A stretch of 64,000 bases of DNA from JAJXWB01 sp046349215 (GCA_046349215.1 JAXMCV010000003.1:310001-374000); one strand, 5' to 3'. Positions 10,801 to 18,975 are shown, counted from the first letter of the stretch. Numbers and translations: made by a program. The notes: generated by a model not told the origin, from the letters alone.

Positions 10801-10970
10801 AGGGCGCGCGCGGCACGGCGCGTCGGCACGAAGATCGTCGCGTCGGCGAGAGCGAGCGGCCCGTCGGCCTGCGACAATCCGGGAACGATCCCGCCGGACC
10901 GCAGCGCCGCGACAAAGGAGGGCAGGAACCGCGCCCCGGCGGGAATGGAAAAGACGCGCGGGGCGCTCAT
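7860..10970 (-). CDS. addB: Double-strand break repair protein AddB
   Basis: Partner subunit of AddA, 1036 aa, of the alphaproteobacterial AddB type. The N-terminus (SIPAGARFLPSFVAAL) and the long helicase-like body resemble the family, but I see no clean Walker A loop. The C-terminal nuclease domain is evident: RVVDYKTGQAP with the catalytic Asp near residue 913. In the family this domain cuts the strand opposite to AddA. The cysteines of the Fe-S staple known in Firmicutes AddB are not apparent. The stop overlaps the addA ATG (ATGA) and the start overlaps the stop of the murU-like gene (10967-10970), so it sits in a tight operon. Confidence 0.92.
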   Translation of the reverse strand: MSAPRVFSIPAGARFLPSFVAALRSGGIVPGLSQADGPLALADATIFVPTRRAARALLTEFAQAEESGATLLPKIRPLGAVDEDAEMFGAPQEEAFGFDPDIPDAIGELPRRFVLAQLVHKWAQGLRGAIVGVGADGALVTDEQRPLLVGATPTDAIALAGDLGRLIDEFIIEGAEWSDVSRLDVENNDRYWGVTAEFLKIAIAAWPGIREKLGLLDAAERRARLIDREIERLRVAQRDEPMIVLGSTGTNKATARLMRAIARMPRGAVVLPGLDCGMDETDWRIVAGKGESIQPAWGHPQAMLARLLGILECGRADIVEIGARSATVARRMAFASQALVPEESTAKWRPWRERHDGEIADALSGVSLIEAPDENIEALAIAVRLRAVLEEKDRVAALVTPDRSIARRVQAELRRWNIDIDDSGGEPLGQTAAGGLARAALAAALEDSDVALMRLLARPEVAPAQDRSRTEKLARALEIGVLRAMPHDPDLRRRIAAARQAAADYHAHPAVRRIADADWRDMDALADAIESALAPMRIDAPMSIPDLARAHRECIEALGANASVPAGDDRQALDALLAELESAGAASTANFALSLDDYARLFDHLCAGIVVRGPQRSHARLKILGPLEARLIDVDTLVLAGLDENVWPPQPKSDAFLNRPMRQQIGLTPPERRIGQSAHDFWMGFGAPDVVLTRAAKRGGSPTVPSRLLQRMAALADADFDSARARGAEWLELARTLDAGEQSKPLARPHPKPPLDLRPEALSVTKIETLRRDPYAIYADCILELKAVGALDDEPGPAEQGSAVHDALHLLASEWPDDNFPVDALDRLEARARENLAGFFADPAWEAFQWPRIRAGLAYVIDYERKRRPDLLSVHGEASGRLEIPLTDGSVFRLSARADRIEVDRSSRARVVDYKTGQAPTLPQILAGLNTQITIESYMIARDAFEGIAATPDSAIYMKVGGAEGGKIVKVGSKDKPFDDIVRDHWSELVKMLEAWRDPARGYASRPVVQYALRYSDYDHLARVKEWSASGGESDE

Positions 10971-11716
10971 AGCGACGAGCGCGCATAGGCGCGCTCAGCA
11001 TCGACGATCGCCTGTGGCGTTCCGACATGCAGCCACGTTCCATCGAGGCGCACGCCATACAGGCGGCCGGCAGCGGCGGCGGCGAAGAAATAAGGCGCAA
11101 GACGAAACACTTCGTCCTTCGCTTCGGCGAACAGCGACGACTTGATAATGCCGACGCCGGCATAGACGAAAGCCGCGACTTCGCTCTCTGCGCGTTTCGT
11201 CAGGCGACCATCCGGCGCCATATGGAAATCGCCGGGCCAGTCGACGCCGACCGCATTCGCCGTCGATACGACGAGCAGCAGCACGTCCATGATTTCTGGG
11301 TTCCACGCGGCCTGCATGGCGGAGAGCGCGGAACGCGGTCCCTCCGTCCAGACAGCATCGGTGTTGCAGATGAAGAAGTCGCGGCCGGCGATGACGGGCA
11401 GGACCTTCCTGATGCCGCCGCCCTGGTCGAGCAGCTTCCCGCGCTCGTCCGAAATCACGATCTTCGGATTCGTGCGGTGGATGAGGCTTGCCTCGACCTG
11501 ATCGGCCAGATGATGCACGTTGACGATCGCCGTCTCGACACCGGCGTCGTCGAGCCGGTCGAGCATGTGGTCCAGCATCGTGCGTCCGCCGATCCGGACG
11601 AGCGGCTTGGGCAGGGTGTCAGTGATGGGGCGCATGCGCGTGCCCAGGCCGGCCGCAAAGACCATGGCGACATCGACGGCCGCAGCCGTCTTCTTTCCCG
11701 CACGAAATCCGTTCAA
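10967..11716 (-). CDS. Sugar-1-phosphate nucleotidyltransferase (MurU-like)
   Basis: NTP-transferase family enzyme, 249 aa. The signature FAAGLGTRMRPI (about residues 20-31) and the following PKPLVRIGG form the nucleotide-binding loop. In the characterised pair, AmgK phosphorylates MurNAc and MurU transfers UMP to give UDP-MurNAc during cell-wall recycling. The adjacency to an AmgK-type kinase makes MurU activity the best guess, although databases often call such proteins mannose-1-phosphate guanylyltransferase. The reading starts at TTG (11716) directly after the TGA of tsaE-amgK. No ATG is in a better place; an internal Met (residue 18, just before the signature) would cut very close to the fold. 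The stop overlaps the addB start. Confidence 0.82.
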   Translation of the reverse strand: MNGFRAGKKTAAAVDVAMVFAAGLGTRMRPITDTLPKPLVRIGGRTMLDHMLDRLDDAGVETAIVNVHHLADQVEASLIHRTNPKIVISDERGKLLDQGGGIRKVLPVIAGRDFFICNTDAVWTEGPRSALSAMQAAWNPEIMDVLLLVVSTANAVGVDWPGDFHMAPDGRLTKRAESEVAAFVYAGVGIIKSSLFAEAKDEVFRLAPYFFAAAAAGRLYGVRLDGTWLHVGTPQAIVDAERAYARSSL

Positions 11717-13243
11717 TCAGGCGTCCTCGAACAGGCGCGGCAAATTGGCCACATACCAGTCCCTGAGCTGCGACATCGCGGGATGCGTCAGATTCTTGCG
11801 CAGATATCGCGAGACTCGCGGCAGGTGCGCGAGATATTGCGGCTTGCCGTCGCGCTTGTCGAGGCGCGCGAAAATGCCCAGAATCTTTGTAGCGCGCTGC
11901 GCGCCGAGGATAGCGTAGGCCCGCGCAAACGCGGCCATGTCGAAATCGGGCGTCGCCGCCCGGCGCGCCTGCGCGTAATGTCCGAGGAGGCGTATTTCCA
12001 CATCGTCCGGCACCGTTACGCGCGCATCCTGCAGGAGCGACGCGACGTCGTAGGCCGGATGGCCCATTACGCAATCCTGGAAGTCGATGATTCCGATGCG
12101 CTGATAACCCTCGCGATCGTCCAGCCAGATCAGGTTCGGGGAGTGATAGTCGCGGAGCGTCCAGGTCGGCGCTGCTGCGACGACGCCGATTACAGTCTGA
12201 CGCCACAGGTTGACGAAAGTTGCGCGGGCGCCGGACGAGAGATTGGCGCCTGCGAATGGCGCGTACCATTCGGTCAGCAATTCGACCTCGATCAGCAACG
12301 CGTCGAGATCGTAGGGAGGAATCGTGTAGTTGCGATCGAGCGTCAGCGGGGCGACATCCGACAATTCCATGCCGTGCAGGTAGGCGAGCACGTCGAGCGC
12401 GACGGCATAGCGTTCGCGGATCGGGCCGTTACCGTCGACGACGCCTTCGGCGCCGAGGTCCTCCAGTACGGCGAACCCGCTGTCGAGATCGGCCGCATAG
12501 ATTTCCGGCGCTGACAGGCCTTTGGAGCGCAGAGCGTTGTCGATGGCGACGAAGGGGCGAATGTCCTCGGCCAGGCGCGCAATCGCGCTGTAGGGCTTGC
12601 CGAAACGCACGGGCGGCCCGTCGGGACGCGGCGGCGAGATCATCAGGATAGCGCGCTCGCCATCCGGCTTTTCGAGCCGTTCGTAGGCGCGCGTCGACGC
12701 GTCGCCGAGCATGAAGGTGCGGTTCGCCCCGCTCCAGCCGGAACGACGCAGCACTTCGGTCGCGCCGCGGGCGCGCATGAGGCGCGGCCCGAAGCCGCCG
12801 TGGCCCGTCACCTCGGCGATTCGCGCCTCGTCGTGTCCGGGCGGAATCGTCAATCGTATGTCGAGGCGGTCCGGCGGCATGAGTTCGCCTGCACGCTCCG
12901 CCCATTCGACGAGAACGAGCGCACTGTCGGTCGCCTCGTCCCAACCGAGATCGGCGAGTTCGTCCGGCGAACCGATGCGATAGAGATCGGCGTGGACGAT
13001 CGGGTATTTTTCCGTCTCGTAGACCTGCATCAGCGTGAAGGTCGGGCTCGGCACTTCGAGAGCCGCGTCCTCGGTCAGGCTGCGGATGAGCGCGCGGGCA
13101 AAGGCGGTCTTGCCCGCACCGAGGTCGCCGGAAAGCGTGACGAGATCGCCCGCGCCGACGAAAGAAGCGACTGTCTGCGCAAAATCGCGCGTCTGGTCCT
13201 CGTTCGCCAGATCGAGCCGCCAGACGTTGGCCTGATCGCTCAT
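11717..13243 (-). CDS. tsaE: Fusion of TsaE (tRNA t6A ATPase) and AmgK-like kinase
   Basis: 508-aa fusion. Residues ~1-155 are TsaE, the ATPase that works with TsaB/TsaD in making t6A37 on tRNAs: Walker A SGDLGAGKT at 38-46, then PSPTFTLMQ and HADLYRIG. Residues ~165-508 are an aminoglycoside-phosphotransferase-fold kinase: catalytic loop LRDYHSPNLIW and Mg-binding IGIIDFQDC, as in the amino-sugar kinase AmgK. Database annotation is known to describe such TsaE/phosphotransferase fusions in rhizobial relatives. The start overlaps the divL stop by four bases; the TGA stop abuts the TTG of the murU-like gene. Both domains look intact. Confidence 0.9.
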   Translation of the reverse strand: MSDQANVWRLDLANEDQTRDFAQTVASFVGAGDLVTLSGDLGAGKTAFARALIRSLTEDAALEVPSPTFTLMQVYETEKYPIVHADLYRIGSPDELADLGWDEATDSALVLVEWAERAGELMPPDRLDIRLTIPPGHDEARIAEVTGHGGFGPRLMRARGATEVLRRSGWSGANRTFMLGDASTRAYERLEKPDGERAILMISPPRPDGPPVRFGKPYSAIARLAEDIRPFVAIDNALRSKGLSAPEIYAADLDSGFAVLEDLGAEGVVDGNGPIRERYAVALDVLAYLHGMELSDVAPLTLDRNYTIPPYDLDALLIEVELLTEWYAPFAGANLSSGARATFVNLWRQTVIGVVAAAPTWTLRDYHSPNLIWLDDREGYQRIGIIDFQDCVMGHPAYDVASLLQDARVTVPDDVEIRLLGHYAQARRAATPDFDMAAFARAYAILGAQRATKILGIFARLDKRDGKPQYLAHLPRVSRYLRKNLTHPAMSQLRDWYVANLPRLFEDA

Positions 13244-15738
13244 ACCGGTTTCCGATGCGGCTCGGCGCCTAGCGCAAGCTCGGGGCGCAGGGGAAACATG
13301 CAGGTGACCGACGTCCCCTCGCCCGGCGCGGAATCGATGTGCACGCGTCCGCCATGCAATTCGACGAGCGCCTTGACGATCGACAGGCCTAGACCGACGC
13401 CGCGATGGCGCGTGCCTATCGTATGGCTCTTGAAGCGGTCGAATACCTTGTCGAGCACATCGGGCGGAATTCCGCGGCCGGAATCGCTGACCTTGAAGAC
13501 AATTTCGTTGTCGCGGCGCAGGGCCGCCAGCGTGACGGTCTGGCCCGGCTCGGAAAAACCGATGGCGTTGGAAAGCAGGTTGAACAGAACCTGCCGCAAC
13601 CGCTTTCCGTCGGCGCGCATCATGCCGACGTTGTCGCGCATGACGACGGAAAGATGAATGCCCGATTCGGACAGGCGGTCCTGTACGCCGGCGGACGCGG
13701 CGCGGATCGTCTCGGCGATGTCGACGTCTTCGATCTCGAGTTGCATGCCATCCTTGTCGATGGTGGCGAGGTCGAGAATGTCGTTGATGATGGCGAGCAG
13801 CGCCGACGACGAGTTCATCACGAAGCCGACGTATTCACGCTGGCGTGGGTTGAGCGGGCCGACCGTCTCTTCGGCGAGCAGCTGGATGAAGCCGATAATG
13901 TTGGTGAGCGGCGAGCGCAGCTCATAGGAAATATGATGCACGAAATCGTTGCGGAGGTTTTCCGCTTCGATAAGCGCCTGGTTGCGATCGGTGAGCGCGC
14001 GCTCGACGGCGATCTGCGCCGTAACGTCGATGAAAGTGACGAGCGTGGCGCCATCGGGCAGCGGCAGCGCGGCGCAATCGAGAACGACTCCGTCAGACCT
14101 CTCGACACGACTGTCGAAACCCTTGCGCTCCTCGTGCAGGCCGGTGACGACTTCGCGGATCTTGCCGAATGCCGCCCTGTCGCCGCAGATCTTCAGCGCC
14201 TCGTCGGCGATCCAGTCGTAGTGCGGCTTGTCCGCCAGCGCCTCGTTGTCGAGCCGCCAGAGCTGGCCGAACGACGGGTTGTAGAGCTTGAGCCGACCGT
14301 CGGTGCCGAACACGGCGACGGCTTCCTGCAGCGTGTCGAGCGTTTCGCCCTGCACGCGCACAAGCGCATTGAACTGCGACTCGATCTGGAAGCGCTCGCT
14401 TACGTCGTCGTAAAGATAGGTGACGCCGCCATGCGGGCCGGGATGCGAGACGACGCGCAAGGTGCGACCGTCCGGCAGATACCAGACGTGCTCGCGCGTC
14501 TCCTGCGACTGGTAGGCGCCGAGCACGCCGGCCTTCCAGGTTCGGAAATCGGCCTGTTCGGGCAGGCGACGCTCGGCGCGCAGCCGGTCCAGAATTTCGG
14601 AATCCGTCGGGTTCTGGTCGAGAAAACCCTGCGGCAGCCCCCAGACCTGCCGATACGCGGCATTGTGGAACACGAGGCGCTTGCGTCCGTCGAAGATCGC
14701 CACCGCCGTCGGCAATTGGTCCAGCGTGCGCGTATGCGATTCCATCTGCTGTTCGAGACTGTCGCGCACGGCCTCTAGTTCGCTGAGATCCTGGGCGATG
14801 CCGACCGAGCCGCCGCGCGCCGGCACGTCGACGATGTCGAGCAGATGGCGTTCGCCGGACACGAGCGCCGGCAGGCGGGCGCGCCAGACGTCGCCCGCCG
14901 CCACCGCGCGAGCGGCGACGTCACGGGCGTCGCGATCGAGCAATTCGACCTTCTTCGTCGTCGCCTCGGCTGCGTCCTTTGCATCGACAGCGCGGGCGTA
15001 GGCAGCGTTCACCCAGGTGAGCTTGCCCTGCCCGTCGCGCATCCAGACCGGCGCCGCAATGGAATCGAGCATGGTGCGCAGCGCCTCGGTCTGCGCGCCG
15101 AGATCGGCGTGACGCTGGCGCAACGACAGCAATTCCATGCGATCGCCGGACACGTCGCGAATACGCAGCACGGCGCGCCCGGCGATGGCGCGGCCTTCGG
15201 CTTCGAGATGACGGCCGGCCATGCTGACCAGCGACATGCGGAAACCCTCGCCGCGCGACCGCAGGCGCTCGACGCATTGATCGAGACGCTGGGCGGTGGC
15301 CGGTTCGAGCCAGGAGCCGAAGCCGAGCACGCGACGCGGCACGGGCGCATCGGTGACGAGGCCGATCTCCCCCTCGATGTCGGGTTCGGCGTTTGCCGAC
15401 CCCCAGGCGACGATGATCTGCGGCTCGGCGGAGAGAAACAGATGCGCACGCTCGAGTTTAGCGCGCGCGGATTCCAGTTCGCCGACCAGGGAATTCTCGC
15501 GCAGGGTCCATTGCTTGCGGCCCGCCAGATGCAGCAGCGCGGTGATGGTCGAGAAGATCGTGAGACCGACGACGAGCGAGACGCCGAGAACGTTCGGCTC
15601 CTGGATGGGCGCGGCGGCAATGTCGCCGACGCCCGCCAGGGCGGGCGAAGCCGCCAGAACGGCAAGCGGAGAAACGGAATGGCCGAGCCTGGACAGACCA
15701 GCGACCCAATATTCGCCAAGTCGCCGCTGCCGCCCCAT
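13240..15738 (-). CDS. divL: Cell-cycle sensor kinase-like protein DivL (Tyr at phospho-site)
   Basis: 832-aa membrane-anchored PAS-domain sensor kinase. Two hydrophobic stretches near the N-terminus are followed by PAS domains (about residues 190-530) and a full HATPase region: N box FNLLSNAIGFSE, G1 VSDSGRGIPPD, G2 GVGLGLSIVK. The dimerisation helix reads HISYELRSPLT, with Tyr605 (codon TAT at 13924-13926) where normal kinases carry the phospho-accepting His. This is the hallmark of Caulobacter DivL, which controls CckA/CtrA signalling with DivK. The start at 15738 follows a good ribosome site (AAGGGA); a longer reading to 15816 has no comparable site. The stop overlaps tsaE by ATGA. Confidence 0.9.
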   Translation of the reverse strand: MGRQRRLGEYWVAGLSRLGHSVSPLAVLAASPALAGVGDIAAAPIQEPNVLGVSLVVGLTIFSTITALLHLAGRKQWTLRENSLVGELESARAKLERAHLFLSAEPQIIVAWGSANAEPDIEGEIGLVTDAPVPRRVLGFGSWLEPATAQRLDQCVERLRSRGEGFRMSLVSMAGRHLEAEGRAIAGRAVLRIRDVSGDRMELLSLRQRHADLGAQTEALRTMLDSIAAPVWMRDGQGKLTWVNAAYARAVDAKDAAEATTKKVELLDRDARDVAARAVAAGDVWRARLPALVSGERHLLDIVDVPARGGSVGIAQDLSELEAVRDSLEQQMESHTRTLDQLPTAVAIFDGRKRLVFHNAAYRQVWGLPQGFLDQNPTDSEILDRLRAERRLPEQADFRTWKAGVLGAYQSQETREHVWYLPDGRTLRVVSHPGPHGGVTYLYDDVSERFQIESQFNALVRVQGETLDTLQEAVAVFGTDGRLKLYNPSFGQLWRLDNEALADKPHYDWIADEALKICGDRAAFGKIREVVTGLHEERKGFDSRVERSDGVVLDCAALPLPDGATLVTFIDVTAQIAVERALTDRNQALIEAENLRNDFVHHISYELRSPLTNIIGFIQLLAEETVGPLNPRQREYVGFVMNSSSALLAIINDILDLATIDKDGMQLEIEDVDIAETIRAASAGVQDRLSESGIHLSVVMRDNVGMMRADGKRLRQVLFNLLSNAIGFSEPGQTVTLAALRRDNEIVFKVSDSGRGIPPDVLDKVFDRFKSHTIGTRHRGVGLGLSIVKALVELHGGRVHIDSAPGEGTSVTCMFPLRPELALGAEPHRKPV

Positions 15739-15934
15739 AAGTTTCCCTTCCGAGGCATGACCATGCGACGGCGGCGAAGCCGACCCGTATGCGCCTCCCG
15801 GGGCGGCGTCCGCCACACCGCCCGAATCACGTCAATTTATCCTCGGACGAGGGTCCTGAGAAAGTGGTTAACGGAAGGGAAACATCGTCGCAGGCGGGGC
15901 GGCGGTTCGCCCGGAATATGACAGTGTGCTGATT

Positions 15935-15960
15935 GACAGCATACGGAATATATGGCTGTC
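15935..15960. promoter_or_regulatory. Putative MarR operator in front of 3HB hydroxylase operon
   Basis: Imperfect palindrome with outer arms GACAGC and GCTGTC. The core CAGCATAC-G-GAATAT recurs with one mismatch at 24319-24333, before the other half of the gentisate gene set. It lies 34-59 bases upstream of the hydroxylase start. A TTGACA stands at 15933-15938, overlapping the left arm, but I see no well-spaced -10. The assignment to the MarR gene of this locus is inference. Confidence 0.6.
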
Positions 15961-15993
15961 TGCTCCGGAACGACAGGTTGCTGGGAGGGGAAA

Positions 15994-17193
15994 ATGAGCG
16001 GATCGCAGGATAGCCGGGAGATCATCGTCGTCGGCGGCGGCATCGGCGGACTGGCCGCGGCGCTGGCTCTGGTGCGCCAGGGTTTCTCCGTGAAGGTGCT
16101 GGAACAGGCGCCAGAGATCGGCGAAATCGGCGCCGGCATCCAGCTCGGCCCGAACGCCTTCCACGCCTTCGACGCGCTCGGCGTCGGCGACCGGACGCGC
16201 GCCCGCGCCGTCTATACCGACGAAATGATCATGCACGACGCGCTGGACGAGACGCTGGTCGGCCGGATCGAGACGGGCGAGGCCTTCCGCAAGCGCTTTG
16301 GCAATCCCTATGCCGTCATCCATCGCGTGGACATCCATACGTCGCTTCTGGAAGGCGCTGTGGAAACGGGCCGCATCACGTTCCAGACCTCCACACGGAT
16401 CGAGCGGGTCGAGCAGGACGAGAAGGGCGTCACCGCCTGGGATCAGGACGGCAAGCCGCATCGCGGGGTGGCGCTGATCGGCGCCGACGGCGGCCGCTCG
16501 GTCGTGCGCGCGCAATATGTCAACGATCCGCCGCGCGTGACCGGCCATGTCGTCTATCGCGCCGTGGTGGAGAAGAAGGATTTTCCGAAGGAATTGCAGT
16601 GGAACGCCGCCAGCATCTGGGTCGGCCCGAACTGCCACCTCGTGCATTACCCGCTGCGCGGCGGCGAGCAATACAATGTCGTCGTCACCTTCCACAGCCG
16701 CGGCAAGGAAGACTGGGGCGTCACCGACGGCTCCAAGGAAGAGGTGCAGTCCTATTTCACCGATGTCTGCCCCAGGGCGCGGCAGCTGATCGACCTGCCC
16801 AAGAGCTGGCGGCGCTGGGCGACGGCCGACAAGGAGCCGATCGACACATGGACCTTCGGCCGCGTGACCATTCTCGGCGACGCCGCCCATCCGACCACGC
16901 AATACATGGCGCAGGGCGCCTGCATGGCGCTGGAGGACGCGGTGACGCTCGGCGAAGCGCTGCGCGTCAACAACAACGACATTCCCAAGGCGCTTCTCAT
17001 GTACCAGAATTGCCGGACGACGCGCACGGCGCGGATCGTGCTGTCGGGACGCGAGATGGGCCGCATCTATCATGCGAAGGGCATGGAGCGGAAAATCCGC
17101 AATTCATGGTGGCAGGGCCGGCCGCAGGAGCGTTTCTACGACGCGATGGAATGGCTGTACGGCTGGAACGTGTCGAATTGCCTGGATCAGTAA
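15994..17193 (+). CDS. FAD monooxygenase, probable 3-hydroxybenzoate 6-hydroxylase
   Basis: Group A flavoprotein hydroxylase, 399 aa. FAD-binding GxGxxG is seen as VVGGGIGGLAAAL near residues 12-24; the NAD(P)H/FAD motif GADGGRSVVR is mid-protein and the GD motif LGDAAHPTTQY lies around residue 292. The family includes salicylate and 3-hydroxybenzoate hydroxylases. The next gene is gentisate dioxygenase, so the product is probably gentisate, from 3-hydroxybenzoate (salicylate 5-hydroxylation by this family is less likely). The ATG at 15994 follows GGGAGGGG; an upstream reading from 15952 would overlap the operator end and is less likely. The gap to the next gene is 43 bp. Confidence 0.87.
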   Translation: MSGSQDSREIIVVGGGIGGLAAALALVRQGFSVKVLEQAPEIGEIGAGIQLGPNAFHAFDALGVGDRTRARAVYTDEMIMHDALDETLVGRIETGEAFRKRFGNPYAVIHRVDIHTSLLEGAVETGRITFQTSTRIERVEQDEKGVTAWDQDGKPHRGVALIGADGGRSVVRAQYVNDPPRVTGHVVYRAVVEKKDFPKELQWNAASIWVGPNCHLVHYPLRGGEQYNVVVTFHSRGKEDWGVTDGSKEEVQSYFTDVCPRARQLIDLPKSWRRWATADKEPIDTWTFGRVTILGDAAHPTTQYMAQGACMALEDAVTLGEALRVNNNDIPKALLMYQNCRTTRTARIVLSGREMGRIYHAKGMERKIRNSWWQGRPQERFYDAMEWLYGWNVSNCLDQ

Positions 17194-17236
17194 CGAAGGC
17201 GCAACGAGCGCCACAGGAAACGACAAGGAGGAACGC

Positions 17237-18280
17237 ATGTCCGAACTCGGACGCCTGGAGGATCTGCCGCTCGAATACCGGCAGGACCTGACCGCCAACA
17301 ATCTCGTCGCCTTGTGGCCGAACCTGCGCGCGGCGCTGCCCTACGCCATTCCCAGCCGCAAGACGAAGCCGACGATGTGGCGCTATGCCGACGTCAGGCC
17401 GCGCCTGCTGCGGGCCGGCGAACTGACGCCGATCGAAAAGGCGGAACGCCGCGTACTGGTGCTCGCCAATCCCGGCCTCGGCCTCGACAACATGCAGGCG
17501 ACGCCGTCGATCTATCTCGGCCTGCAGCTGATCCTGCCGCAGGAGACGGCGCCCAACCATCGTCACAGCCCGAGCGCCGTACGCTTCGTGGTGGAAGGCG
17601 AGGGCGGCTTCACCATGGTCGAGGGCGAGCGACTGCCTATGGAAGTCGGCGATCTCATCCTGACGCCTTCGGGCCTGTGGCACGAGCACGGCCATCACGG
17701 CAAAGGTCCTGTCGTGTGGCTCGATGCGCTCGACCTGCCGATGGTCTATGGGCTCGAAGCCTCCTATTGCACGGAGGGACCGCCACAGGTCCAGCGCAAC
17801 GAGGCGGATTCCTCCCAGACGCGCTACCGTCGCTCGGGGCTCATTCCCTACAAGTCGCTTTCCTCGCCGCGCGGCAATTATCCGCTGCTGCGCTTCCCCT
17901 GGAAGGAAGTGCGCGCCGCGCTCGCCGATCTCGCGCAGGTTACGGACAAGGGCCAGCCCGTGCAACTCGCCTACGTCAACCCGGAAACGGGCCGCGAGTG
18001 CATGCCTATCCTCGGCTTCTCGGCGATCATGCTGCGCGCCGGCGAGACGATCGCGCCGGGCAAGCGCTCGGCCTCCTGCGTGTACCACGTGATCGAAGGG
18101 GAAGGCGAAGCCGAGATCGACGGGGTGACGCTGAAGTTCACGAAGAACGACACGATCGCGGCCCCGACGCATGCGAAGATCAGGATCGCCAACGCATCGT
18201 CGAAGGCGCCGGCCTACCTGTTCCAGATCGACGATGCGCCGATGCAGAGGAAGCTCGGGTTCTACGAAGAATTCGGATGA
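17237..18280 (+). CDS. Gentisate 1,2-dioxygenase
   Basis: Bicupin Fe(II) ring-cleavage dioxygenase, 347 aa, the usual family length. The N-terminal cupin carries NHRHSPSAVRFVVEGEG with candidate iron ligands His108 and His110 and a later His in WHEHGHHG. The second cupin (about residues 240-340) contains the VYHVIEGEGEAEIDG type strand. It cleaves gentisate to maleylpyruvate. The ATG at 17237 follows AAGGAGGAA, an excellent ribosome site. It is the second gene of the operon with the hydroxylase; the isomerase and hydrolase for the next two steps lie at 24.4 and 23.5 kb. Confidence 0.93.
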   Translation: MSELGRLEDLPLEYRQDLTANNLVALWPNLRAALPYAIPSRKTKPTMWRYADVRPRLLRAGELTPIEKAERRVLVLANPGLGLDNMQATPSIYLGLQLILPQETAPNHRHSPSAVRFVVEGEGGFTMVEGERLPMEVGDLILTPSGLWHEHGHHGKGPVVWLDALDLPMVYGLEASYCTEGPPQVQRNEADSSQTRYRRSGLIPYKSLSSPRGNYPLLRFPWKEVRAALADLAQVTDKGQPVQLAYVNPETGRECMPILGFSAIMLRAGETIAPGKRSASCVYHVIEGEGEAEIDGVTLKFTKNDTIAAPTHAKIRIANASSKAPAYLFQIDDAPMQRKLGFYEEFG

Positions 18281-18315
18281 GCGGCATCGTAGAAGCGGTC
18301 GACGGTCTATCCGGC

Positions 18316-18463
18316 CGTCATGCCCGGCCTTGTGCCGGGCATCCACGCCGAACCGCTTGCGCGCTTTCAAAACAACGCGCGCATCGCTACGCCTTGGTGG
18401 CCTGACCCTTTGCGGTGAACGTCCGGCCCGACGTGGATGGCCGGGACAAGCCCGGCCATGACG
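18316..18463. repeat. Inverted pair of REP-like palindromes
   Basis: Two palindromic units of about 33 bases face each other. Unit 1 (18316-18349) contains TGCCCGGCCTTGTGCCGGGCA flanked by CGTCA and TCCACG. Unit 2 (18431-18463) is the reverse complement type, with TGGCCGGGACAAGCCCGGCCA flanked by ACGTGGA and TGACG. They lie between gentisate dioxygenase and the convergent marR, so they may act as a bidirectional terminator or RNA stabiliser. Such units are common between genes of Hyphomicrobiales. Confidence 0.75.
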
Positions 18464-18486
18464 CGCGGGACAGATTGGCGCTTTCT

Positions 18487-18957
18487 CTATTCGCTACTCA
18501 CTTCACCCATAGGCGCGCGCGACACTTCGTTGTTGCCCTCGACGATGTCGCCGAGCAGTTTCATGAATATCTTTCTGTCGGCCGGATTGAGCGGTTTCAG
18601 CAATCTCTTCTGTGTGGCGACGACGCCCGGTTCGATGGCGTCGAGCAATTGCTCGCCCGCTTCAGTGATATGCAGCAGCTTGACACGACGATCCTCGGGC
18701 GAAGGCTTGCGCTCTACCCAGCCCTTCGTCTCCAGCCGCTCCAGTACGTTGCCGAGCGTCGAGCGATCGAAGGCGACGGCGGCGGCGAGACGCGTCGCAT
18801 CAACGCCGGGCTGGCGCGCGATCTGCGCGAGGCAGGCGTATTGAACCGGGGTGACGTTATTGGCCGCGCATTCCTCGATGAAGATCGCAACCGAAATCTG
18901 GTGCGCGCGGCGGATCAGATGGCCGGGCATGAGGTGGAAATCGCTGCGCGTTTTCAT
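18487..18957 (-). CDS. MarR family transcriptional regulator
   Basis: 156-aa winged-helix regulator. The N-terminal helix IRRAHQISVAIFIEECA, the HTH VTPVQYACLAQIARQPGVDATRLAAAV region and the wing RKPSPEDRRVKLLHIT are typical of MarR proteins that sense aromatic ligands. The ATG at 18957 follows AGGAAGCG. It is the last gene of the reverse-strand run from the fumarylpyruvate hydrolase through the ABC importer (18-bp gap after livF). It is the obvious candidate to bind the two similar palindromes at 15935 and 24319, which would make it autoregulatory. The ligand is probably 3-hydroxybenzoate, gentisate or a related acid (inference). Confidence 0.88.
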   Translation of the reverse strand: MKTRSDFHLMPGHLIRRAHQISVAIFIEECAANNVTPVQYACLAQIARQPGVDATRLAAAVAFDRSTLGNVLERLETKGWVERKPSPEDRRVKLLHITEAGEQLLDAIEPGVVATQKRLLKPLNPADRKIFMKLLGDIVEGNNEVSRAPMGEVSSE

Positions 18958-18975
18958 GTTGTCGCTTCCTGATCC

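Noticed and set aside
13405..14778. 457-codon forward frame opposite divL
   Set aside because: DivL has recognisable PAS and kinase boxes on the reverse strand. The forward frame shows only low-complexity Arg/Gly/Asp-rich sequence.
13240..15738. DivL as an inactivated kinase pseudogene
   Set aside because: Only the phospho-acceptor is changed, to Tyr, as in functional DivL. The frame and all ATP-binding boxes are intact.
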